Part shown: piece by piece, positions 43,300-55,581 of the stretch
How the letters are laid out: each line of letters starts with the position of its first letter
How positions within the stretch are numbered: position 1 is the stretch's first letter
Origin: Ilex aquifolium
Taxonomy: Eukaryota; Streptophyta; Magnoliopsida; Aquifoliales; Aquifoliaceae
Direction of reading: 5' to 3'
DNA: 64,000 nucleotides
Assembly: GCA_951799425.1 (NCBI GenBank)
Contig: OX637391.1
Location: forward strand, 12,100,551-12,164,550
The notes under the pieces: model-generated
Told to the model about the DNA's origin: nothing
The model's database searches: none
What the model saw: only the letters and a program-made list of their open reading frames with translations
Position numbers and translations under genes: made by a program

Positions 43300-44028
43300 A
43301 TGCTGTCCACCGTTCCAACTACGCTTTCCTCCGAGGGATTGTTCGCAATCCCATTTCCAGATTTCCAAGGCGGTTTTACGCCATGGGATTGTCAAGAATC
43401 CTATTTTGATTTTCAACACCAAGATGGAGAACAGTTTTTTTGCCTAAATCAAACACAAAAACCGGTCTTATCTAATTCCGGTTCAGAGAACTCACACCCA
43501 ATTTTGCTTAGTCCCAATTCCGGTTCAGATAACTCGAATCTAATGCCTCTTAGTCCAAATTCCGGTCCATATGAGCAAAACCCAATTTCCCTTAATCCAA
43601 ACTCCGGTTCAGATAACTCAACCCCAACTCCCCTCAGTCCAAACTCCGGTTCAGATGAACCGAACCGGAAGAAAAACAAGTCAAGGTCCTGTTCGGAAGA
43701 ATCTAACCAGACGGTTTCTGTAATTGACGAACGAAAACAGAGGCGGATGATATCGAACCGGGAATCAGCAAGGCGGTCCCGGATGAGGAAACAAAAGCAT
43801 CTGGAGAACTTAAGGAACCAAGCGAGCCGGCTTAAGATCGGAAACCGGGAACTTGCGAACCGGCTGCGTGTGGCTACTCATCAGTGCCAACTACTTGGAA
43901 ATGATAACCACCAGCTCCGGTCCGAGGCCGTTATGCTCCGGCAGAGACTATGGGACATACGTCAAGTTTTGCTTTTTCACCAACTTCAACAGCAGTTATC
44001 AGAAACCCCACAACCATTAATCACGTAA
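43300..44028 (+). CDS. bZIP transcription factor, group S-like
   Basis: This intronless gene encodes 242 residues, a nuclear DNA-binding regulator of ACGT-core promoters. The basic region is at residues 144-164 (ERKQRRMISNRESARRSRMRK) with the invariant N-x7-R spacing (Asn153, Arg161). The leucine zipper follows with heptad positions Leu171, Leu178, Leu185, Ala192, Leu199, Leu206 and Leu213, so one heptad is Ala. Intronless structure and an extended zipper fit group S (bZIP42/43-like). Start choice: MLSTVPTTLSSEGLF at 43300 looks like the usual N terminus of these proteins. An in-frame ATG at 43189 would add 37 residues without family features. Residues 59-128 are five 14-residue repeats of the NSGSDN..PLSP type, which is unusual. 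The gene looks intact. Confidence 0.93.
   Translation: MLSTVPTTLSSEGLFAIPFPDFQGGFTPWDCQESYFDFQHQDGEQFFCLNQTQKPVLSNSGSENSHPILLSPNSGSDNSNLMPLSPNSGPYEQNPISLNPNSGSDNSTPTPLSPNSGSDEPNRKKNKSRSCSEESNQTVSVIDERKQRRMISNRESARRSRMRKQKHLENLRNQASRLKIGNRELANRLRVATHQCQLLGNDNHQLRSEAVMLRQRLWDIRQVLLFHQLQQQLSETPQPLIT
43474..43683 (+). repeat. In-frame 42-bp minisatellite inside the bZIP gene, five units
   Basis: Five units encode NSGSENSHPILLSP, NSGSDNSNLMPLSP, NSGPYEQNPISLNP, NSGSDNSTPTPLSP and NSGSDEPNRKKNKS. The DNA unit is kept at 42 bp so the frame is preserved. The last unit is only partly matching. Confidence 0.9.
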
Positions 44029-44072
44029 CACAATCATAAGAACCAGCTCATTAAGCGCCATAATATGCATGG

Positions 44073-44079
<7 letters not shown>

Positions 44080-44107
<28 letters not shown>
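44080..44107. repeat. (TC)n microsatellite in the bZIP 3' flank
   Basis: About 14 TC units, about 50 bases after the stop codon, probably in the 3' untranslated region. Confidence 0.95.
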
Positions 44108-44111
<4 letters not shown>

Positions 44112-44845
44112 ATTAAAAGCTGGTAGAGGACAAGAACTAGGGGTATCGGATGATTTTTGGAGTTGGGTGTTATGGAAAATGGTTGTTTTTGGCAAAACCA
44201 AAGTTGTTATGGTTCTGTAAAGAAAGATTCAGTCGGAGTTGGGTTTTTAGATTAATTAAAAGTCGTTTTGTTTACTTAATGGTGTTTTTTGCAATCTAAA
44301 AGTCTCATCATAATTCTTCTTCTCGCATACATGTTTCTTTCTTTTAATTCGCAAAATGAATCGATTTGCGCAAGCATATATAGTGCAGTTTCGTGAATGG
44401 TTTGATCATATGTATAACATTAACTAAGACTCTAGAGACATGATTCTGATGCATAGAGCACTTGAACTTTGTGATTAACTCGCAAGTAATTAAATGCCAA
44501 AATTGTCCTTCACTTTGTTGATGGGTGATATGAATAAGCCAGGTTAACGAGGGATAATGCTGTCCATCAGATAAATTCAGCCGTCATTGTTGAGACAAAA
44601 TTAAGGTGCTAATTTACTATTAAACCAATATTTTTCTTCAGTTGGCGTATTTGGTACTTTGTCACATTGAAAAGTCTGACAAACAAGAAGCCACTAAAAG
44701 GCATTTTGATAATTAAATAAACCTCATGTTGATGTTAAGTTTTTTTTTTTTTAAAAAAAAAAAAAAGGCAAGGGGTAAAATTACCATAATGTCCATAGAA
44801 AAGGAAACAATCACAGACCGCGAAAATGGCTGTTTCAACTTTCCA

Positions 44846-44848
<3 letters not shown>

Positions 44849-44885
<37 letters not shown>
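44849..44885. repeat. (TA)n microsatellite
   Basis: About 18 TA units. Confidence 0.95.
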
Positions 44886-44887
<2 letters not shown>

Positions 44888-45874
44888 ATGTTTCAATTGA
44901 TCAAAAGCAAGTCCAAACATCAATTTCAATTTTTCTTTACTAAACTTGAGGGGCTTGGGATTAAAGTAAAAAGAATTGGGAGCTTTAGTGCATAGTAAGA
45001 AAGAGATGGGGGGGTGGCTTTATATTTTAAAATAAATGGGTCCACATGTATATTGTTGTCAAGGACGTAATCCAATCAAACCTTGACAAAAGAAGATATA
45101 TGCATATGTCATCCCCAATTTCATTACCTTTCGAAAAAAGTATCATATTAATCCAATGATACTTAATCTAGATCAATTTTAGTGCTTGACTAAAGTAGCT
45201 ATATACACAAAGGTGCAATGGATATTCCTCGCATAATAAGGTGCAATGGATAATTAATTCTATCCTTCCCTTCAAAGAGATGAGATTGGGTTAATTCTCA
45301 TTCCGGTGTTTGGTTTGCACAAAATTAGATGTGTTTAATTTTCATTTCATAAATATACACCCCTCTCTATATGTGTATTATCCATCTATCCTTTTGATGG
45401 TGCGAGTAACAATGGTGGTGGAGGAGGTGACATGATGACTGTAACGATATGGTTGTGGTTGATGCAGGGTAGAGGTGGTAACCTTGTTGGTAGCCATGGG
45501 GATGATAACAATGGTGATGACAGCGATGGTGTGGTGGCACCATTGATGGCAGAGTTGTCAGTGGTGGTGGTGACAAATAGCGATAGTTTTGGAGACAGTG
45601 GTGGATGATGAGATTTGTCAATTGTCTCGGAGGGTATTTTTGTTTTTTGAAGCTTTACTATATCCCATGTAGATGTAGGAAGTGATTATTTTAACGTTGG
45701 CGGTGAGCTTTGGTCCCTAAATGTAGATTTTTTTTTACGTTAAATCAAATTTAACCTTTTTTATTGTTTTTTTGGGTAAGTAACCTTTGTATTGTTGTGC
45801 TCTTCCATTATGTAATTTTTGACTCCTTATTTTTTTTGGGTAAGTAACTTGTTATTTTTTTAGGGCGGGTTTTG

Positions 45875-45995
45875 GTTAAATGATAAAATTGTTCTATTGT
45901 GACCTAGAGGTAATAGGTTCAAGTTACGGAAACAATATTTCTGTTTACAGAAGTAAGATTACGTATATCTAACTCTCTCTAAATCCCAGAATGAT
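45875..45995 (+). mobile_element. Decayed tRNA-derived SINE, Au-like
   Basis: It holds A-box-like GTGACCTAGAGG and B-box-like GGTTCAAGTTACGG sequences, followed by GGAAACAATATTTCTG and GATTACGTATATCTAAC. These follow the order of the common plant SINE pattern (GACCTAGAGGTCACGGGTTC, GGAAACAGCC, GGCTGCGTACA). It is strongly mutated and its flanking repeats were not resolved. Confidence 0.55.
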
Positions 45996-48195
45996 GGAAG
46001 TTTAGTGCATTATCTAAGTCCTTTTTTAACCTTCTTATTAGTCAACAATGCAAGAACAGAAGTTCTCAACCGTTGGATGCCAAAGGGTCCCACGAGCAAA
46101 AGTTCCCACAAGTAAAGCAAATCCAAGCCTAATTGCTTGATGCAAAATGTGTAAGCTAAGGCTGGCTGATCTTTCCATCTTTAGAGGGTAGGGTAGGGTA
46201 GGTATAGATTAGACCCCAAATATATCTTGTTCGGCCCCTTGATTAGGACCCCACCCATATGGAACCAATTTGGTTAAAAGATTACAAAAGGGCAGCAAGG
46301 CAATGTGGCCTTGTCCCTTCCTTTCTTCACTTCTAAGTTATAGAAACCTGACTCTAATGAAGACTTTTAAGACCCAATGGGTCCAAATAAAAAGTCGAAG
46401 TTGGACTGCCTTTAACCTTTGTTTAGCCCTAATAATTAGTTTGGTGAGATACTGAGAGCACTGTGCTGGATTTCCTAGTCCAAATTGAACAAAGCTTACA
46501 GTGTAGATGGTATTACACAATATGCTATTTGCATAACCAGTGCATAACCAGTGCTTTGCCAAAGAGAAGCTCTATCTACTCTTTGGTGGTCTCATGTAAA
46601 TGGACAGTTTCACGTTATGTGCTAGCTGACATGTACTACTAGCTTCTATAATAAGATAGTGGATATGACAATCGTGCAAAAAAATGATGTCACCTTAGAC
46701 AAAAAAAAAAAGTATGATACTAAAAAATAATGTTTTAAATACCGTAATTGGACTTTAGAATAGTTCATCAGATAGCTATTCAACTTGTCATTATGTTTGA
46801 ACTTCTGGGTTTTTCTTTTCCCTTTGAAAATTGTCTATCAAAGGAACTGTTTTACGGGAAGTTGATGACATAGTGACTTGAAATTTGATTATGATGTAAA
46901 GGTAAGGCATTATACAGCTCTAATAATGGTTCTGTCACCATGTATATGAAATTATTAATATAAGAGTGAAACCTTTTCACACACCTTTTTGTTTTTTTAA
47001 ACAAAGGAGGACAATAAAAAAATATATAAAATGTAGAGAACCCAAGAAAATGGAAGAGGAGGAAGGAGAAGAAAAACTTTCTTCCAATGTAAATTAACAA
47101 AATGGTTGGAGATCATGAGAAGGCAGAAGAAAATAAAAAGATAGTTCCTTCCCACTTAATCCTTTGCTCCTTATGCTCTCTCCATATCAAATCACTTTTA
47201 AAGTAATAGTATCGTTTTTGTGAGGTAAAAGAATGCTTTCTTCTAGTCTTTTCATTACACTTCTTTTTCCTCCTTTTCAAATAGAAAAAAAAAAAAAGTG
47301 CTAAAATGAGTTCTATTTAAATATTCTTTAGTTTTCTCTTCTTTAAGCAATGTGTTAATTAGTATCATAGAAGTTTCAAATCATATCGTTCTTGAGAAAG
47401 TTTTAACTTCAACTTTTACATATCACAATGAATATAATAAAATTGTCGGACAAATCATGGGGTTATGCGTTCGAATTCAATATCAGTCATTCTATGTGAA
47501 GAATATAAAAAATTTGTGACACAAACATCTTGGTTAAGCTGAACGTAATTATTATTATTTTTTTTATCTTTTCCAATATAATTGTTGGAATAAAATTCGT
47601 AGGTCTAACGTGAGTAAAGTAAAGATTATCAATTGAGCACTTCAACACAAAAAGGTATGTGACAAAGCAAATCATTATATCTTTGTACTTGGTTGATAAG
47701 AAATCTCGTCCAAATAGTCTGGATATGATACCTTTCCCTAAATTGAATTCATTGTTTGGTCCCATAGAAGACTTTAACTTTGAAGATCAACCCCACAAAA
47801 TGAAAGAAACAAAGTGACTGAGACATGATTACTCTGTTGAGACCTCTTTAGAGAGTAGTCAGTTTTTCTTAAAGGTTTCCTTTCATTACGCCCTACTACA
47901 CCTTTCGAAGAATGCACGAAGATAAAGTACTCACAAAGAGTTGAAAAGAAATCCGAGAAAGGGAACAATAAAACCCTTAAAATAGACATAAAAAACCAAT
48001 ATTTGCGGTTGTAAGAATTAGCCCCTTAACCTCTACAGGATAGTGAGAGAATCAAGAGTGACCGACTAGTAGAGAGAAAAGAGTGAAGTGAAGAATATAG
48101 TAGTTAAAGTTGGATAAATGGAGGAAAAAAGAACCTATTGGTATGATGTGCATGACAAGGTGCATAGAGCAATGCATTGAACTGAATGTTGTTTT

Positions 48196-49347
48196 TGTTG
48201 TTCGTGTGGTATTCCAGATATCAAATATAGTGAAATCACTTATGGAACTTTCTGATATGAAGCATGTAAACTATAAGGAAAAACAGTAGCAATCAAATCC
48301 TTCAAATTTGCACTGACTAAAGTTTGAACGAAACAGTTACAGTATACAGTTACACAGAATAGAATTCATATAATCCAATATAATGATTAACCCGATTGCA
48401 GAGCAGGAACTGAGATTGAACTTTAGGTAGATCAAGGCTAGTGTTTGACACTATGTCCTTAAGACAGATTTCGCCCCCACACATGGTGCTTATGGAATAT
48501 CGAGCGCCTGCCTCCCAGGATACAATGATCTTAACACGGATAGAAGTAGCACTCCAATCTATCCGTCCAGCGAACCAAACTTGTGTTGTGTACTCTCCAA
48601 ATGCACTGCCTTAATGCCGAAAATGCAATGCACAGTCTGCCTAATGTAATGCACAATAGTCTGCCCGAATGAATGAATGAATTCCGTAAAATGAATGGTA
48701 ATGATCCTAGGTAGTTATTGACTCTTTGGTGACTTTCCGGACAGTCACCACTCTAAAAGACGCAACCTAGGAAGACAACTACAACAGCCAGTAGACACCT
48801 TGGAATAACTGTTCGGTCATGAACAGACACAACCCAATTTCGGAATAAATCCGAATCAGTGCGATCCATGGATACCAAAATCAATTTCGGGTTAAACCCA
48901 TTTAATCAAATGAATTTTGTCCAAAAAATTAAGCAATTAAGCTTGGTCTAAACCACACCCACACCCACACCCGAGCCCGGCCGGGCGGGTCGTGGTTGAA
49001 CCGAATGGCATGTAGGTCCTCGCTTCGCTCATAAAATTGTGGTACCCCTTGGGGCCCAACCCATGGAGCAAACTTGGCCTATATATGCCCATGTTGGATC
49101 TCTTCCTCAACCAATGTGGGATTGGTGTCACATCCCACATTTCACTTTCCTTTAATTTCACACTTCAAGTGGGTCACTTTGGAGCCTATTTTCTCATTCA
49201 TTTCTTACTCGATTTGAGCAAATGAATATACTACATTATTCTCCTCATGGAGTAGAATATGAACCCACGAAATATTATTCAAAATAATAATCGGGTCCCA
49301 CTTTAATTTAGGCTCAAAGTCGACCAAAAATCTGTTTTGGTCCAACA
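48196..49347. mobile_element. Large solo LTR, 1152 bp
   Basis: It begins TGTTGTTCG and ends GGTCCAACA, so the ends are inverted TGTTG/CAACA. A 5-bp duplication GTTTT flanks it at 48191-48195 and 49348-49352. A TATA-like TATATAGG lies on the minus strand near 49080, which suggests minus orientation. CACACCCACACCC and CCGGGCGGG motifs occur near 48955-48990. No internal element sequence is present. The retrotransposon family was not determined. Confidence 0.65.
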
Positions 49348-49621
49348 GTTTTCATGATTTTAGATGAGAGAGCATTGAAGGTTTTCAATTTAGTTACACT
49401 CTTCCAGAATCATAAACTCAATGCAATTGTGTCAATGCTCCTGTTTCAATGTCGATCAAATCACATTGCACCAAAAGACTGTCTGTCTGATCTACAAACC
49501 AGGAATATACAACTAGAAAGCTGACTTTGAAATGCTTCTTGCTTGAAGTTCCTACACAAAACACACCTTAGATGAAAATTCATGAATGTAATTGCTTGAA
49601 CAGAGTATCGAACTCTCCAAC

Positions 49622-52208
49622 TTAGATCATCTTAATCTTCTTTGCAATTTCCAATGCATCATTGTCTGGCTTCAACTTAACAAATGCTTTCTTGGTACCA
49701 TCACGCATAACCAAGGTATTCACTTTCTTGCTCTGAATGTTGAACATCTTTTTGACAGCATCCTTTATATTACTCTTGTTGGCACGTCTGTGTACTGTAA
49801 AAACCAAAGTGTTATTGTTGATAATAATCTTCAACGTGGACTCAGTAATGTGGGGATATAGGAGAATCTCGTTGCAGTCAAGCTTGTCCCTTGGAGCTGC
49901 AGTTATGTGAGGATAGAGGGACCTTCTATCTTTCTTTAATTTCTTTTGCAGATGGAATGCAACTGATGTTTGAATCTTCTTTGCCTCCTCCTCGAACTTT
50001 GATGAGTCCAATTTCACTTCCCCGACCACCTTCGAGGCCTGTATCTCAGGATCAGCCTGCTTCGAAATGCCAATTTCCGAAGGAGATATTGATTGCATGA
50101 AAATTCCATCCAGAAATGAGAAGCTAGGAAGCTCCTCCTGCAATCAGTATTGGATTATTCAGATTAGTTTGAACCTACATATTAACAAGAGAAAGAGAGA
50201 GGGACATCTTCAAGAATCAAGACTACTACAACCAAAAGTTTATTGTATGTCCACAATAGTAAAATCATGTGTAGACTCTCTCTCTTCAATTTATTTCTGT
50301 TTTGATGTCTTTCAATACTTGGTGCACTTTTCACGATGGAGATGTCTAATACACCATCCATATGAACAAGAAATTTGAACTTCCAAGGTTGTTTCAGAGT
50401 GTATCCAATCCCACTACAGAATACAAAATGAGCTTACCAATGTCATATATATCCTGTGCGATGACCAAATTCGTCAAAGCTAAATAAAGGTTGCATTTCA
50501 ATACATCCTCCTCAAAATATGAGTCCAATTTCATCCCTACTTTGTTCAATCTCCAATCTCTGTTTCAGTCCTCTCAACATTCTTTCCTTTGCCTGTGATT
50601 TGGCGGGTGTGTTTTGGGCTGGGGGGAGTGGTGGTGCCCTTTCTCATATTTCCTTAATGTTTAATGAATTATGGAACCAAAATATCTTTCAGAAAGCTTA
50701 AAGCCGTTGCATTTAGGTAACAAAGGTCAGAACGAATAAGCAATCATAATTCAGGACATCATGACCTAGAGGTCCTGGACAAGAAAATGCATCAAATACC
50801 TGCAGTCATAAATAAGAGCAGTGTTGGCCAACCAGGGTTGGATAAACAGAAGGAACTGGAATGCTATATTGGAGAAAGACAGATAAGATGTTTCAGAATC
50901 CAGACATAGTAACAAGTATGTAGCATTAAAGATGACTACTTATAATACCAAGACATTCACAGCCTGTATTCTACTGTCGGCATTCCTACTTAAAAGATTT
51001 TCAATATTGATGATGAAGCAATACAAAGGATATGCCTTTGTATTTTAGAAACTCATATTCAGCCATATTTGTACACTGGAGAACCCATGCTGATCCAACC
51101 ATACATCATTAAAAAAAATTCTTAACTAGCCCACCTTAACCAGTGGTTGGAGCATTCTGAAATTTTTTGTTCTTTGATGACTTCAAATTGAGATCTCAGC
51201 ATTCTCAGAGACAAGAAACCAAAAAACTGTTCCGGAATTAGTTGTCCCCCATCCCCCTCTTCCCTCCCTCTTCTCATTGAGCATGTTCAGTACTGAGTCA
51301 AGGTATAATGGAGAGCCCTAAATTTGTATCGGAGTAGACATTATCAGGACCATTTAGCATACCTTGGCCCACTACCTGCAGTCTGCAATTTCTCTTGGTC
51401 CGGAATAGATGTGCAATCTATTAAATTATGGAATTACGCACCCAAAAAATTTTGACAATTCCTATGAACCTTCACACAATTGGTTCTTCCATTTAGACCT
51501 GTTAATTTCATAGAAATTCAGTTTTGATGTTATCCTAATTTCCTGAGAAACTTAAAAAAATAATAATAATAATATTACCATGATATTTTACATATAGCAG
51601 TTATCTCTACAAGAGGAACAAACAACCTGAGTTAATAGTTCAAAACTTCTCAGACATTGATGTAATTCAAAACTAGAGAACAACTTTTAAGATGAATAAA
51701 CTTGCCATGTGACCCTTGACTCCTTGTTATAACATATTATTGTAATTTAGAGTTTTTTTGTCAGACTTCAAACTTTTTGGTCATGTCATTTGGCCTTCAA
51801 CAACATGTTTTCATGTATATTAAGCTCAGCAAGTACAATCATAAAGCATTTCCATAAGATACACAGTTCAACCAGTTTTGCCATTGAACTAAACAACAAA
51901 CACATGATGTGCAATCATAAGATCATCTCACAAAAAATCAACATTTATTGAAGCTTTTAGGATCAGCTATGAGGGTGGGGGAAGGGAAGACAAGATCATA
52001 CCGTCTGGCTCTGGTAGTTACTGATCGTGGAAAATGAGTCCCTCCTGGAATGTGAAGCCAACCTAAATGAAGAGCCAAAGATTAGTCCTTTTGGTGTAAC
52101 CAGAGCCCTTGTGATTGGTGCTGAAGTTCTGAAACTACAAATCTTTAGCTGGCTGATCGTATTTGAAGCAAAAGCAGCGGTAGAAGCCATAGCCAGTGGA
52201 GTTGCCAT
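49622..52208 (-). CDS. Cytosolic-type ribosomal protein uL23 (L23a) with predicted plastid transit peptide, two exons
   Basis: Exon 1 (52208-52002, 69 codons) encodes a Ser/Thr/Ala-rich, almost acid-free N terminus (MATPLAMASTAAFASN through SHSRRDSFS), typical of a chloroplast transit peptide. Exon 2 (50137-49622, 171 codons plus TAA) starts at TTGCAG|GAGGAG and encodes the whole eukaryotic uL23/L23a core: KKIQTSVAFHLQKKLKKDRR, YPHITAAPRDKLD, NNTLVFTV, IKDAVKKMFNIQSKKVNTL, DGTKKAFVKL and a C-terminal AKKIKMI. Donor ACG|GTATGA and the acceptor are both phase 0; the intron is 1.86 kb. A stop two codons before the acceptor and the lack of an N-terminal ATG show that exon 2 must be spliced to something upstream. 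uL23 lines the peptide exit tunnel of the large subunit. In spinach a cytosolic-type L23 has replaced the plastid protein. The joining of these two exons and plastid location are inferred. Confidence 0.75.
50138..52001 (-). other. Intron of the uL23-type gene
   Basis: 1864 bp, GTATGA at the donor and TTGCAG at the acceptor, with a branch-point-like CTAAT about 28 bases before the acceptor. I found no clear additional coding exon in it, but short exons cannot be excluded. Confidence 0.6.
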
Positions 52209-52714
52209 AACAACAACGGGCACTGTTTTGGTTGAACGATTGCATAGGGGAGAGAGAGAGAGACAGAATCAAGAAAGTAAAATAGGGTTTTGGGTTTTGG
52301 AGGGGATGGATTTTACAACGGAGAGCCTCTGGAGGCTCACGCCAAGCATTTTGTTAATTACACATTGTAACCCTAAACGATCACTTTTATCTTATTTTAT
52401 CTTTAAACTACTAAATTGTTAACATTAGTCCTCCAAGCACTTAAAATTGTTTACATTAGTCCTTCAACCACTTAAAATTGTTTCACGTTAACACAAACAC
52501 AATTGCCTACTATCTCTCAAATGAAAAATATTAACGTGTCGGAGTAAAGTGAAACAACTATTTATTAAATTGCAATGTGAAAATAAGGGTAAATAATATA
52601 CATATACATTGAGATTTGTCATTTAATCACATAAATCTCCTCACATTTTAAGGCAAGACTTGTTCTAAAAGGGTTTATCCAGAAATAGAGAATCGATTAT
52701 GAGAAAAAAAAAAA
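52209..52714 (-). promoter_or_regulatory. 5' leader and upstream region of the uL23-type gene
   Basis: A GA/CT-rich leader (about 52250-52265) precedes the start codon. An ATG at about 52239 on the minus strand opens an overlapping out-of-frame upstream ORF of about 36 codons. Further out (about 52370-52540) are three imperfect copies of an ATTAGTCCTYCAA-type motif resembling MITE sequence. Confidence 0.4.
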
Positions 52715-54044
52715 ATTTCAGTAGCTACGCTAAAATCTATCCGAATTCTTGTAAACATTGTGGCTCATCTCGATTATGATATTTGACAAATGAACATCAA
52801 GACAATATTTTTTAATGGGAATCTTGATGAGTGAATCTATATGATGCAATCATATAGATTTATAGCAAATAATCAAGAGTATCTAGTGTGCAAATTTAAG
52901 AGGTCCATTTATGGACTTAAGTAGACATCTAGGTCTTGGAACATTTATTTTGATTAGACTAAAACATCTTATGATTTTGATCAATGCCTGGATAAGTCAT
53001 ATGTGTATAAAAAAACGTGACGAAAACGGAGTGATATTCCTAGTACTTTATGTAGATGATATATTGCTCATTAGAAATGATGTGGGGGTATTATCTCCTG
53101 TTAGAGTATGGTTATCCAATTTGTTCGATATGAAAGATTTGGGAGAAGCTAACCACATCCTTAGAATCCAGTTTATGCGAGATTGCAAGGATAGGACGTT
53201 AGACTTATCTCAAGCTACCTATATCAATACCATTCTAACCCGTTTTAGCATACAAAATTCTAAGAAGGGATTTCTTTCTTTTAGACATGAAGTTTCTCCG
53301 TCAAATGAGCAATGTCATAGAACACCTGAAGAGATAGAGAGCATAAAGATAGTTCCTTATGCTTCGACAATAGGAAGTCTCATGTATGTTATGCTTTGTA
53401 CTAGACCTGATATCTTCTTTGTCGTTAGCATGGTGAGTCGATACCAATCTAACACTAGGCAATAACATTTGACTGCAGTAAAATATATTTTCAAGTACCT
53501 GAAAAGGACGACAGATTATATGTTGGTTTAACAGGTAGATAGTCTAGTGCCCCTCGAGTACACAAACTCTAATTTTCAGTCAAATAAAGACTCCATGAAG
53601 TCTACTTCAGAATATGTGTTTACTTTGAGAGGTGGATCCATAAGTTAGAGGAGTATCAAGTAATCTTGTATTGTTGATTCTAGGCCGAATACGTGGCAGC
53701 CTCTGAGGTAGTCAAAGAGGTAGTTTGGCTCAAAAACTTCCTTTATGGATTTAGAAGTGGAATCTTTGGTAAGATTGGCTATTACACTTTATTGTTACAA
53801 TAGCGAAGCGATTGCTAACTCAAAGGAATCACGAACCCATAAGAAGGGAAAACACATTGAGCATAAGTATCATCTTATACGAGACATCGTGGGAAAAGGT
53901 GATGTAATGTGACCAAGATTTCATCAACAAATAACCTGGCAGATTCCTTCACAAAGAGTTTACTGGCAAAGACTTTTGACAGTCATGTGGAGGGAATGAG
54001 AGTTAGATATATGACATCATAACTTTGAGTATAAGTGGGAGAAT

Positions 54045-55300
54045 TGATAGAGTTATATACTAAAAGCTTATTTTTTGTAGTGAAACTCACTTTATTATTT
54101 AATAAAAGTTCTTCATTTGTTATGAGAATTTGTGTGGATAAAATATTTGAATTATATTAAATATATGCTATGTATGTGTACCTTTTATTTTACATTGTAG
54201 ATAATCTAGTATGTAGAGTTTGGCTTATACACAGAAGATTAGATTATCAGATCCTTGTATGATATGAGAATAGATTCACAATCTTAAATAGAATTGGATA
54301 TACCATCGGTATGATTGTAGTGCAATCTTCTAGCATAGTTTTCTATAAGAGACTGTCTGATGTCTTGGATTGTTGCACTAGTATACTTTGTGTATTAAAC
54401 ATGACCGTTATTAAGGTTGTTATTTTTTTACATTAAATAAGAAAATAAATAACTTCTTGTTATTATAATTGCTTAAACTTTTAATCCTGAGATATTTAAT
54501 AGACAAGTGCATATAATGATTGTTACTTTAATTCATAAAAGATTAAGATTTATATTTGAGTCAATAAACTCGGTGAATTAGAAGATGACATTATTTGTAT
54601 GGTAAAAATTACTTATATATTAAAGGAAACTATGTCCCTATATTTAAATGGGTTGATGATGTCCTCTTAAAGAAACTCATAAGTTTTGTCCATGTCAAAT
54701 TCTGCAGGTGGATTTAATTATTCAACATAACAAATAAGTTGAGCGGTAAGGTTTCAAAGATAAAAAGAAGTCAATTAACTATAAATGTTAGTAATTTAAT
54801 TAATTAACAAACATCTGTAATCTTAAACGTGAGGAGATTATTAAACATGTAATACCAAGAAGCTCAAAATATAATTTTGAGATAAGGTCCGGGAGATCAA
54901 TAAAAAGTTTTTAGTGAACTAACTTATTATTAATGAACCGTATAATGTTTTTTCTGAGTTGGACATAGGATTTCTAGCCCATTGAAATCCCAACTCTTAT
55001 TTTTCTTTAGGGTCTCTACTGTAGCCTATAAATATATGCACTTTCTACTTCTCTCAAGCAGATTTTACATTCATGTTTAGAAGAGAGAGAGAGAGAGAGA
55101 GCAAAGGAGAAAATTCGGATGATTGCAACCCACACTACATTCATATTTTAGCGTTGAAAGACATACTGTAGAAGATCGTGAGGTCCATCAAACCGGCTGT
55201 TCAGTTTTAGTTTGTGATATTCTTATCGTTAAAGGTAACCCCAATTCGGACTTATAGGGTTAATAGATGAATAATTTTTTTGCATTCGATTATACCATCA
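54045..55300 (+). repeat. LTR shared by the two copia copies
   Basis: It begins TGATAGAGTTATATACTAAAAG right after the polypurine tract of copy A and ends shortly before the gag start of copy B at 55336. The right end could not be fixed exactly. It includes a GA run (about 55083-55101). Confidence 0.55.
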
Positions 55301-55581
55301 ATAGATCTTGTTTGAATTTTTTTTTTGCAAATTAAATGGAGGAATCTTCAGGTACCATGATTAAATTAGCGACATTAAATTACTCTATTTGGAAGACTAA
55401 AATGGAGGATATCTTGTATTGCAAAGATTTTTTTAAGCCTATTGATTTGAAGGGAATCAAGTCATTGCTGACTAGAATCGAGGAAGAATGGAAAAAATTT
55501 AATCAAAAAGTTGTCGGACAGATCAGACAATGGATCGATCAAAGTGTCTTTCATTGTGTAACTAAAAAAGCTAATGCTTAT

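Larger units (their letters stand above)
44110..48190. other. AT-rich intergenic DNA, no gene recognised
   Basis: It contains an (AT)n run (44849-44885), a GGTGGT-rich stretch (about 45400-45605) that gives spurious His/Pro-rich ORFs, and a SINE-like segment (about 45875-45995). No convincing coding sequence was seen on either strand. Confidence 0.5.

Noticed and set aside
45367-45621. His/Pro-rich ORF on the minus strand
   Set aside because: It is the translation of a GGTGGT-type low-complexity stretch.
48850-49347. Cassandra-type element with embedded 5S rRNA
   Set aside because: No 5S-like sequence found; the ends and 5-bp duplication fit an ordinary solo LTR.
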